From assembly GCA_937927695.1 (NCBI GenBank), contig CALBRU010000413.1, forward strand, positions 1-9,865: a DNA stretch of 9,865 nucleotides, given 5' to 3'. Shown here in pieces: positions 1 to 5,289 of the stretch (positions are counted from its first letter, which is position 1; every line of letters begins with the position of its first letter). The position numbers were made by a program, and so were the translations under genes. The notes below the pieces were generated by a model. The model worked only from the letters and a program-made list of their open reading frames with translations, did not search any database and was not told the origin of the DNA. The DNA comes from an uncultured Thiomonas sp. (lineage in GTDB: Bacteria > Pseudomonadota > Gammaproteobacteria > Burkholderiales > Burkholderiaceae_C).

Positions 1-1158
1 TTGCTGCGCGCGCGCGCCGGAGACCAGAAGGGGGGCTTCTCCGATGCGCTGCACGCCCTGACGCTCAACCCGGGTCTGGCCCCGGCGGCGGCGCTGCTGC
101 TGCAGCTCTACACCGTCAACCCGCGGGCGGCTGACGGCGCGATGCAGAAATTTTCCGCAGCCCAGCCGAAAGACAGTGGCCTGCGTCTGGCCTGGGCGCA
201 AGCCGCGCTGGCGCAGCAGCGCGACGGCATTGCACTGAACGCGCTCGACAAACTGGTGGCCGATGCGCCGGATCTCGCCCCGGCCTGGCTGATATTGGGC
301 AGCCTGCAGACTGAATTCGGCCAGCCCGCGCGCGCGGTGGTCTCGTTGCAAACTTATCTGCGGCTGGCGCGCGCCCAAGCCGAGCCGCCCGTGCTGACCC
401 CGGCTTACATCGCGCTGGCGGAGGCTTCGCGCAAACTGGGCGATCTGGATCAGGCCAACCGCTGGCTCGATCAGATCGAGCCGGATGCCAGCAACCAGCT
501 TGCCGTGCTCAGCAACCGCGCGGCCATTCTGGTGCAGCAAGGCAAGGTGAACGACGCCCTCAAGCTGGCGGAAACCTTGCCCGATGCGACCGAGGCGCAG
601 CGCAAAGATCGGCTGCTGGCGCGGGCGCAGGTGTTGCGCGAGGCCGGGCGCTTCGATGCGTCTTACAAGCTGCTGCAATCCGGTCTCAAGCAGACTCCCA
701 ACGACGTCGATCTGCTGTACGAAGCCTCGATGATGGCCGACAAAAGCGGGCACATCAAAGACATGCTGCAGATGCTGCGAAAGGCCATTGCGCTCGACCC
801 CGAGTCGCAACCCGCCTACAACGCGCTGGGCTACACCCTCGCTGACCGCGGCGAGCAGTTGCCTGAAGCGCGCAAGCTCGTCGCCCGCGCGCTGGAACTC
901 TCGCCCGGCAATCCCTTCGTGCTCGACAGCATGGGCTGGGTCGAACACAAGATGGGCCACAACGATCAGGCACTCGATTTGCTGCAGCAGGCGTATGACG
1001 CGCGGCCCGATCCGGAAATCGGCGCGCATCTGGGTGAGGTGCTCTGGCAGCTCGGCCAGCGCGACCGCGCGCGCGCCATCTGGCACGAGGCCATCGAGCG
1101 CGCGCCGCACGACACGATGGTGCAGGCGGTGCTGCGCAAATACGGTGTGACATTCTGA
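1..1158 (+). CDS. TPR-repeat protein, C-terminal part (5' end outside window)
   Basis: The reading frame is open from the first base, so the true start is probably upstream and the TTG at base 1 need not be used. The 385 visible residues are almost all helical and Ala/Leu-rich, as in tetratricopeptide repeat proteins. The clearest repeats lie at about residues 265-375, where three successive units carry the A-x-x-x-LG-x-x-L and A-x-x-x-x-x-x-A-x-x-x-x-P pattern (for example PAYNALGYTLADRG and VLDSMGWVEHKMG). More degenerate repeats fill residues 50-260. TPR domains act as protein-protein scaffolds; no catalytic motif is visible. The stop overlaps the lolB start by one base (TGATG), which implies translational coupling. 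A TPR protein of roughly 600 residues commonly precedes lolB in Burkholderiales, sometimes with a signal peptide, so an envelope role is plausible but inferred. Confidence 0.88.
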   Translation: MLRARAGDQKGGFSDALHALTLNPGLAPAAALLLQLYTVNPRAADGAMQKFSAAQPKDSGLRLAWAQAALAQQRDGIALNALDKLVADAPDLAPAWLILGSLQTEFGQPARAVVSLQTYLRLARAQAEPPVLTPAYIALAEASRKLGDLDQANRWLDQIEPDASNQLAVLSNRAAILVQQGKVNDALKLAETLPDATEAQRKDRLLARAQVLREAGRFDASYKLLQSGLKQTPNDVDLLYEASMMADKSGHIKDMLQMLRKAIALDPESQPAYNALGYTLADRGEQLPEARKLVARALELSPGNPFVLDSMGWVEHKMGHNDQALDLLQQAYDARPDPEIGAHLGEVLWQLGQRDRARAIWHEAIERAPHDTMVQAVLRKYGVTF

Positions 1159-1742
1159 TGCGGCGTCGTCTCTTTGCGGGTGTCATCGCCGGGGCTGTCG
1201 TTGGGGTGGTCGCGATGGCGCTTGGCGGCTGCGCCACGCCCCAACTGCCGCAGTCGTCCGAGCCCGCCAATACGCTCGCACTGGCGGGACGGCTATCACT
1301 CGTCAGCGGCACGCCCGACGCGCAAAAGGCGCTTTACGGCGGTTTTCGTCTGGTGTTGCGCGGGGCCGTTTCCGGCGAGTTCGAAGTCTTTTCCCCGCTG
1401 GGTCAAATGCTGGCCAAGGCGCAATGGCGCCCCGGTCAAGCCAGCCTGGATAACGGCCGACAGACACAGCACTACGCCTCCTTCGACGACATGACCCGCG
1501 CCGCCCTGGGTGTGGCCTTGCCGCAGGCCGCGTTGCAGGACTGGGTGCGGGGGCGACCGGCTGCCAGCCTGCCCTCGCAAACCCTGACAGACGGCGGTTT
1601 CGAGCAACTGGGCTGGAAGGTGCAGCCCACCTGGCGTGACGGCCAGCTCGCGCTTCTCAAGGCGCAACGCCTGGCGGGCGACCCGGCGGAACTGCGCATG
1701 GCGATCGAATCCGCAACGACAGTGCCGCAAACCGCTCCCTGA
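1158..1742 (+). CDS. lolB: Outer-membrane lipoprotein insertion protein LolB
   Basis: 194 residues. LolB is itself an outer-membrane lipoprotein; it receives lipoproteins from the periplasmic carrier LolA and inserts them into the inner leaflet of the outer membrane. The N-terminus is a lipoprotein signal peptide: Arg2-Arg4, a hydrophobic run, then the lipobox L22-G23-G24-C25, with Cys25 the expected lipidated residue. The residue after it is Ala, not Asp, so there is no inner-membrane retention signal. The mature part shows the usual LolB order: a GRLSL strand soon after the Cys, GGFRLVLRG, FSPLGQMLA, and the PQAALQDWVRGRP segment. Length matches the family (about 190-210). The ATG overlaps the stop of the TPR gene, and ispE starts 20 bases after the lolB stop, so the three are probably one transcript. 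A perfect palindrome, GAAGCGCTTC (1741-1750), straddles the stop codon. Confidence 0.92.
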   Translation: MRRRLFAGVIAGAVVGVVAMALGGCATPQLPQSSEPANTLALAGRLSLVSGTPDAQKALYGGFRLVLRGAVSGEFEVFSPLGQMLAKAQWRPGQASLDNGRQTQHYASFDDMTRAALGVALPQAALQDWVRGRPAASLPSQTLTDGGFEQLGWKVQPTWRDGQLALLKAQRLAGDPAELRMAIESATTVPQTAP

Positions 1743-1762
1743 AGCGCTTCGGCGGTTGATTC

Positions 1763-2701
1763 ATGCGTGCCCTGTTCAATCTGCCCGCCCCGGCGAAGAT
1801 CAACTGGTTTTTGCACGTCACCGGCAAGCGCCCCGACGGCTATCACACCCTGCAGACGGTCTTTCAGTTCATCGATTGGTGCGACACGCTTGATCTGATC
1901 CGGCGTGACGATGGCCTCATCCGCCGCATCGGCGCTGACGAACTGCCGCAAGACGACCTTTGCGTGCGCGCCGCCCGCCTGCTTCAACAGGCGACGCAAT
2001 GCAAATGCGGGGTCGATATCCATTTGCGCAAGCGCATTCCGCAACAGGCCGGGTTAGGCGGCGGAAGTTCCGATGCCGCCACCGTGCTGATCGGCCTCAA
2101 CCGTCTTTGGCGCCTCGATCTGCCGCGCGCCAAACTGATGCAACTCGCCTTGCAACTCGGCGCCGACGTGCCGATTTTCATCTACGGCCGCAATGCCTGG
2201 GCCGAGGGCGTTGGCGAACAGTTGCAGCAAATCGATCTGCCCACGCCGAGTTTTGCTGTGGTGCATCCGGCACGCGGCCTGTCCACGCGTGCGGTGTTTT
2301 CCACCCTTGACTTGACAACCCAAAAACCCGAAGAAACAATAGCGGGCTTTGCTGAATGGTTAAAAGCGGTTTCGTCGCAAGACGTGGCCGGGCGGAAAGA
2401 TTTGAGGAGTTTGAGCGCTTTGTGGGGCAGAAATGACCTGCAGAGCGGCGCTGAGAAGTTGGAACCCCTGGTTGGTGAGGCGCTCGAAAAAATGAGCGGC
2501 CTGGCGGAACAGGCGCTGACTATGTGCTTTGAAGCGCGAATGACAGGGTCTGGAAGTGCGGTGTTTGCCTGGGTTTGCCCGTCCGACGGGTGGCCAAATA
2601 AGGCGTCTGAGCGTTTTCCGTTGGCCTTGCCAACGGGGTGGCAGGGCCGGTTGTGCGAGGGTTTGCGCGAGCATCCGTTGTGCGATTGGATTGACGCATA
2701 A
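1763..2701 (+). CDS. ispE: 4-diphosphocytidyl-2-C-methyl-D-erythritol kinase IspE
   Basis: 312 residues. A GHMP kinase that phosphorylates 4-(cytidine 5'-diphospho)-2-C-methyl-D-erythritol at the 2-hydroxyl with ATP, in the MEP (non-mevalonate) isoprenoid pathway in the cytosol. Visible motifs: PAPAKINWFLHV with the candidate catalytic Lys12; DGYHTLQTVFQ near residues 26-36; the ATP-binding loop GLGGGSSDAA at residues 97-106; GADVPIFIYGRNAWAEGVGE with the candidate catalytic Asp135; and the glycine-rich C-terminal MTGSGSAVFAW. Start ATG at 1763 has only a weak upstream purine run, but the N-terminal PAPAKIN matches the family start closely. The protein is longer than the usual 280-290: residues 185-222 form a 38-residue linker before the conserved RNDL, where E. 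coli has about 17 by my recollection, and this stretch is visibly less GC-rich than its surroundings. Confidence 0.96.
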   Translation: MRALFNLPAPAKINWFLHVTGKRPDGYHTLQTVFQFIDWCDTLDLIRRDDGLIRRIGADELPQDDLCVRAARLLQQATQCKCGVDIHLRKRIPQQAGLGGGSSDAATVLIGLNRLWRLDLPRAKLMQLALQLGADVPIFIYGRNAWAEGVGEQLQQIDLPTPSFAVVHPARGLSTRAVFSTLDLTTQKPEETIAGFAEWLKAVSSQDVAGRKDLRSLSALWGRNDLQSGAEKLEPLVGEALEKMSGLAEQALTMCFEARMTGSGSAVFAWVCPSDGWPNKASERFPLALPTGWQGRLCEGLREHPLCDWIDA

Positions 2702-2721
2702 TGTCGGCCTTGCGCCGACGT
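2701..2721 (+). other. Hairpin at the end of ispE
   Basis: GTCGGC (2703-2708) pairs with GCCGAC (2714-2719) around loop CTTGC, extended outward by a wobble and an A-T pair to 8 bp. It directly follows the ispE stop codon. There is no T-run right after it, so it is a weak terminator at best; an mRNA 3'-end-protecting stem or a tRNA-processing boundary is equally possible. Confidence 0.45.
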
Positions 2722-2784
2722 AGTGCAGTGGATTTTGACAGACAGTTTTTATCATGTGCCATCGTCGATGGTGGCAAATGAAGT

Positions 2785-2861
2785 TGGGGAGTCGCCAAGT
2801 TGGTTAAGGCACCGGATTTTGATTCCGGCATTCGAGGGTTCGAGTCCTTCCTCCCCAGCCA
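2785..2861 (+). tRNA. tRNA-Gln (anticodon UUG)
   Basis: The full cloverleaf can be read. Acceptor arms TGGGGAG (2785-2791) and CTCCCCA (2851-2857) pair over 7 bp. Anticodon stem CCGGA (2812-2816) pairs with TCCGG (2824-2828) around the loop TTTTGAT, giving anticodon TTG (2819-2821), read as glutamine. The T-loop GGTTCGAGTCC and D-loop GGTTAAGG are canonical. Discriminator G is at 2858 and CCA is encoded (2859-2861). The first base is T, paired with A, as in E. coli tRNA-Gln. It lies 83 bases after ispE and 106 before prs on the same strand, the usual Burkholderiales arrangement. It could be transcribed alone or processed out of a longer transcript; no convincing dedicated promoter is visible. 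Confidence 0.98.
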
Positions 2862-2908
2862 CGATTTTTGAAAGCGTTTCGCTTGCGGCGCTGCAGACCG
2901 CGGGCTCT

Positions 2909-2932
2909 GCCGGAGAGAATAAAAGTTCCGGC
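2909..2932 (+). other. Stem-loop in the tRNA-Gln/prs intergenic region
   Basis: GCCGGA (2909-2914) and TCCGGC (2927-2932) form a perfect 6-bp stem around an A-rich 12-base loop. No T-run follows, so it does not look like a terminator. It sits 35 bases before the prs start and may be a leader structure or the 3' trailer of the tRNA precursor. The role is unknown. Confidence 0.4.
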
Positions 2933-2967
2933 ACTTCAGGCGCACTCAATAAGCGCAACACTCCACC

Positions 2968-3939
2968 ATGACACCGAATCCGGCGGACTTCATTTTGTTC
3001 ACCGGCAATGCCAATCCAGCGCTTGCCCAGGAAGTTGCGGAACAACTCGGCATTGGCCTCGGCCAGGCCTACATCGGACGGTTTTCCGACGGTGAGGTGA
3101 CTGTCGAAATTCAACAGAACGTGCGTGCCCGCGAGGTGTTCATCGTTCAGTCCACCTGCGCGCCGACCAATGACAACCTGATGGAACTGCTCATCATGGT
3201 CGATGCGCTCAAGCGCGCTTCGGCCGAGCGCATCACGGCGGTCATTCCCTATTTCGGCTATGCGCGGCAAGACCGGCGTCCACGCTCTGCGCGTGTGCCC
3301 ATCACCGCCAAGGTCGTGGCCAATATGCTGCAGGCCGCAGGCGTGGCGCGCGTGGTGACCATGGATTTGCATGCCGATCAGGTGCAGGGCTTTTTCGACA
3401 TTCCAGTCGACAATATCTACGCCTCGCCGATTCTGCTTTCCGACCTGCGAGAAAAGAATTACAGCGATCTGATCGTGGTCTCGCCCGACATCGGCGGCGT
3501 GGTGCGCGCCCGCGCGCTGGCCAAATTGATGGACTGCGATCTGGCCATCATCGACAAACGCCGCCCCAAGCCGAATGTCTCGGAAGTGATGAACGTCATT
3601 GGCGAGATCGACGGACGCAACTGCATCATCATGGACGACATGGTCGATACCGCCGGTACGCTGACCAAGGCGGCCGAGGTGCTCAAGGCGCGCGGCGCCA
3701 AGCGCGTCATGGCGTACTGCACGCACCCCGTGCTGTCGGGCCCGGCGATCCAGCGTCTTCAAAGCAGCGCCATCGACGAACTGGTCGTGACCAACACCAT
3801 CCCGCTGCGCCAGGAAGCGCGCGAATGTGGCAAGGTTCGCCAGCTCTCCGCCGCCCCGCTTATCGCGCAGACGCTGCAGCGCATTGCCTACGGCGGGTCG
3901 GTGCTGCAGTTGTTCAACGAGCAGGAAACGTTGTTCTGA
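2968..3939 (+). CDS. prs: Ribose-phosphate pyrophosphokinase (PRPP synthetase)
   Basis: 323 residues, close to the bacterial class I length of about 315-320. It transfers the pyrophosphate group of ATP to ribose 5-phosphate to make PRPP, the precursor for purines, pyrimidines, NAD, histidine and tryptophan, in the cytosol. Visible motifs: FTGNANPALAQEVAEQLG at the N-terminus; SDGEVTVEIQQNVR; the catalytic flexible-loop region YFGYARQDRRPRSAR from residue 95; the metal/ATP segment MDLHADQ at 132-138; the PRPP loop DDMVDTAGT at 223-231; and THPVLSG. All key residues appear present. The ATG is preceded by CAACACTCCACC, with no recognisable Shine-Dalgarno, but the start fits the family alignment and no in-frame alternative lies upstream. 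It is followed 103 bases later by rplY, the usual partner. The long antisense frame opposite it is a shadow. Confidence 0.97.
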   Translation: MTPNPADFILFTGNANPALAQEVAEQLGIGLGQAYIGRFSDGEVTVEIQQNVRAREVFIVQSTCAPTNDNLMELLIMVDALKRASAERITAVIPYFGYARQDRRPRSARVPITAKVVANMLQAAGVARVVTMDLHADQVQGFFDIPVDNIYASPILLSDLREKNYSDLIVVSPDIGGVVRARALAKLMDCDLAIIDKRRPKPNVSEVMNVIGEIDGRNCIIMDDMVDTAGTLTKAAEVLKARGAKRVMAYCTHPVLSGPAIQRLQSSAIDELVVTNTIPLRQEARECGKVRQLSAAPLIAQTLQRIAYGGSVLQLFNEQETLF

Positions 3940-3956
3940 CGCTGTTGTGGTTTTGT

Positions 3957-4037
3957 ACCTGTCGGATGTTCCGGCAGGTTGTCACGGCGCTGGTCGCAGG
4001 CGCCGTTCACCATGGGGCAAGTCCCCTTTTTCAGGAG
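3957..4037 (+). promoter_or_regulatory. Structured leader of rplY: three hairpins ending in a terminator-like stem beside the Shine-Dalgarno
   Basis: Three stems follow one another between prs and rplY. Stem 1: ACCTGTCGGA (3957-3966) with TCCGGCAGGT (3970-3979), 10 bp with one wobble and a 3-base loop. Stem 2: ACGGCGC (3984-3990) with GCGCCGT (4000-4006), 7 bp. Stem 3: GGGG (4014-4017) with CCCC (4023-4026), then TTTTT (4027-4031). The Shine-Dalgarno AGGAG (4033-4037) comes right after the T-run, 5 bases before the rplY ATG. The arrangement resembles an attenuator or a translation-control leader. Stem 3 is only 4 bp, so its strength as a terminator is doubtful, and regulation is inferred. Confidence 0.5.
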
Positions 4038-4042
4038 TCGAC

Positions 4043-4660
4043 ATGAAAGTCGTCGCATTCGAACGTAGTTTGCAGGGCACTGGTGCGAGCCGCCGCCTGC
4101 GTCGCGCCGGGAAGACCCCCGGCATTATTTACGGTGGCGAGCAAGCGCCCCAGATGATCGAACTCGATCACAACGCGCTGTATCACGCGTTGAAAAAAGA
4201 GCAGTTCCACTCCTCTGTTCTGCAGATGGAAATTGCTGGCAAGACCAGCCAGGTGCTGCTGCGTGATTACCAGATGCACCCCTTCAAGCAACTGGTGCTG
4301 CACGTCGACTTCCAGCGTGTGGACGCCGGACACAAGATTTCCATGAAGGTGCCGCTGCACTTCACCGGCGCGGAAAATTCGCCGGCGGTCAAGCTCAGCC
4401 ACGGCCTGGTCAACCATGTGATGACCGAAGTGGAAGTGTCTTGCCTGCCGTCTGAACTGCCCGAGTTCATCGAAGTCGATCTGAGCGAATTGGTCCTGCA
4501 CCAGAGCGTGCACGTCAACGACCTCAAGCTGCCCAAGGGCGTGTCGGTGCTCACGCACGGGGTGGACAATCCTGCGGTCGTGACCGTCAGCCCGCCGCCG
4601 GGTGGTGTGGGTGAAGAGGGCGCAGAAGGTGCGGCTGCCGCCGAAGGCGAAAGCAAGTAA
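4043..4660 (+). CDS. rplY: 50S ribosomal protein L25 (long CTC/TL5 form)
   Basis: 205 residues. L25 binds 5S rRNA in the large ribosomal subunit. The N-terminal domain (about 1-95) carries the family hallmarks ASRRLRRAGKTPGIIYGG, the HALKKEQFHSSVL segment and VLLRDYQMHPFKQLVLHVDFQRV. The second beta-rich domain (about 96-185), starting KISMKVPLHFTG, is the extra C-terminal domain of the general-stress CTC form; E. coli L25 lacks it and is about 94 residues. The tail is low-complexity, acidic and Gly/Ala-rich (GEEGAEGAAAAEGE). The ATG at 4043 is chosen over upstream in-frame starts because AGGAG lies 5 bases ahead and the family begins MKV-x-A. It lies downstream of prs behind a structured leader and ends at a strong terminator. 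The pth gene often found next is not here. Confidence 0.96.
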   Translation: MKVVAFERSLQGTGASRRLRRAGKTPGIIYGGEQAPQMIELDHNALYHALKKEQFHSSVLQMEIAGKTSQVLLRDYQMHPFKQLVLHVDFQRVDAGHKISMKVPLHFTGAENSPAVKLSHGLVNHVMTEVEVSCLPSELPEFIEVDLSELVLHQSVHVNDLKLPKGVSVLTHGVDNPAVVTVSPPPGGVGEEGAEGAAAAEGESK

Positions 4661-4675
4661 ATCGGCTTTTTCCAG

Positions 4676-4720
4676 CAACAAGGCCGCCTGGGGGAACCTG
4701 AAGGCGGCCTTGTTGTTTTT
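4676..4720 (+). terminator. Rho-independent terminator of rplY
   Basis: A perfect 14-bp stem: 4676-4689 (CAACAAGGCCGCCT) pairs with 4702-4715 (AGGCGGCCTTGTTG) around a 12-base loop, followed directly by TTTTT (4716-4720). It starts 15 bases after the rplY stop. On the minus strand no T-run follows the stem, so it works only for the plus-strand prs-rplY transcript and not for the convergent thioesterase. Confidence 0.95.
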
Positions 4721-4743
4721 GGAATCGCAAAGACTTCGGGCGA

Positions 4744-5148
4744 TTATGGCCGATCAACCGGCTGATCAACTGGCCTTGGGCGGCGGTCTTCGCCCACGGC
4801 GACATAGGTCAGCAGCGCCTCGGTCACTTTGATGACCTCGACGTTCGATGGCGTGCGCTGGGCATAGACCTCTACCCGCACGGTGACCGAAGTGTGGCCC
4901 ACATGGTCGATTTCGGTGAAAAACGACAGCACGTCGCCCACCAGCACCGGCTGCTTGAACACAAACTCCTTGACCGCCACGGTAGCCACCCGCCCCTTGG
5001 CGCGCCAGGCCGCAGCGATGCCACCGGCGATGTCGACCTGCGCCATGATCCAGCCCCCAAAAATGTCGCCGTGCATGTTCACATCGGCAGGTCGGGCCTG
5101 GGTACGCAGCGTGGGTACGCGGTCGGGGAGTCGAGGGTCGGTGGTCAT
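4744..5148 (-). CDS. Acyl-CoA thioesterase, YciA-like hotdog-fold
   Basis: 134 residues from the ATG at 5148. A single hotdog domain that hydrolyses acyl-CoA esters to free acid and CoA in the cytosol; YciA-family enzymes are broad in chain length and are thought to keep CoA pools free. The diagnostic segment is at residues 20-41: PADVNMHGDIFGGWIMAQVD, with Asn24, His26-Gly27-Asp28 and candidate catalytic Asp39. VKEFVFKQPVLVGDVLSF and HVGHTSVTVRVEVYA complete the fold core. The C-terminus is a short Pro/Arg-rich tail. An in-frame TTG lies 4 codons upstream (5158-5160), but a GGAG six bases before the ATG favours the ATG. It is convergent with rplY and divergent from the ABC exporter. The exact substrate cannot be told from sequence, so no symbol is given. 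Confidence 0.9.
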   Translation of the reverse strand: MTTDPRLPDRVPTLRTQARPADVNMHGDIFGGWIMAQVDIAGGIAAAWRAKGRVATVAVKEFVFKQPVLVGDVLSFFTEIDHVGHTSVTVRVEVYAQRTPSNVEVIKVTEALLTYVAVGEDRRPRPVDQPVDRP

Positions 5149-5154
5149 GAAGGG

Positions 5155-5158
5155 CTCC
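5155..5158 (-). promoter_or_regulatory. Shine-Dalgarno GGAG that fixes the thioesterase start
   Basis: On the minus strand GGAG is followed by CCCTTC and then ATG, a 6-base spacing that supports the ATG at 5148. It overlaps the alternative TTG start, which would leave that start without a binding site. Confidence 0.7.
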
Positions 5159-5165
5159 AAGCAGG

Positions 5166-5180
5166 GCGCCGTTGCGGCGC
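5166..5180. other. GC-rich inverted repeat in the divergent intergenic region
   Basis: GCGCCG (5166-5171) and CGGCGC (5175-5180) are perfect inverted repeats with a 3-base centre. They fall just upstream of the thioesterase start, in its likely 5' untranslated region, and in the upstream region of the exporter. This could be an operator or a leader hairpin. I see no convincing -35/-10 pair in 5149-5289 on either strand. Confidence 0.35.
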
Positions 5181-5289
5181 GGATAATCAGGTTGCGAAGT
5201 TTAGGGGTTGCTCACGATGTTCGTGCCCCGCGCTGCTCTGCTCCGCCCTGATCGTTCATCGGCCCCTATTGGCCAAATCCTGTTAGTCC

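Noticed and set aside
2735..2755. TTGACA (2735-2740) and TATCAT (2750-2755) as a sigma-70 promoter for tRNA-Gln
   Set aside because: The spacing is 9 bases, far too short, and no good -10 lies 16-18 bases after the TTGACA. It remains possible but unsupported.
2752..3762. 336-codon open frame on the minus strand opposite tRNA-Gln and prs
   Set aside because: It runs antisense through the tRNA and the conserved prs frame, and its composition is that of a shadow frame.
3958..3966. CCTGTCGGA in the prs-rplY gap, shared with the end of the 161-bp element (7132-7140)
   Set aside because: Only 9 bases match, the surrounding hairpin is different, and the rest of the element is absent, so chance is likely.
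3827..4042. Upstream extension of rplY within the prs frame region
   Set aside because: The extension overlaps the prs 3' end and the leader hairpins and has no L25 similarity; AGGAG before 4043 marks the start.
5269..5276. TTGGCCAA palindrome before the ABC exporter as an operator
   Set aside because: An 8-bp palindrome is too short to stand out, and there is no recognisable promoter beside it.
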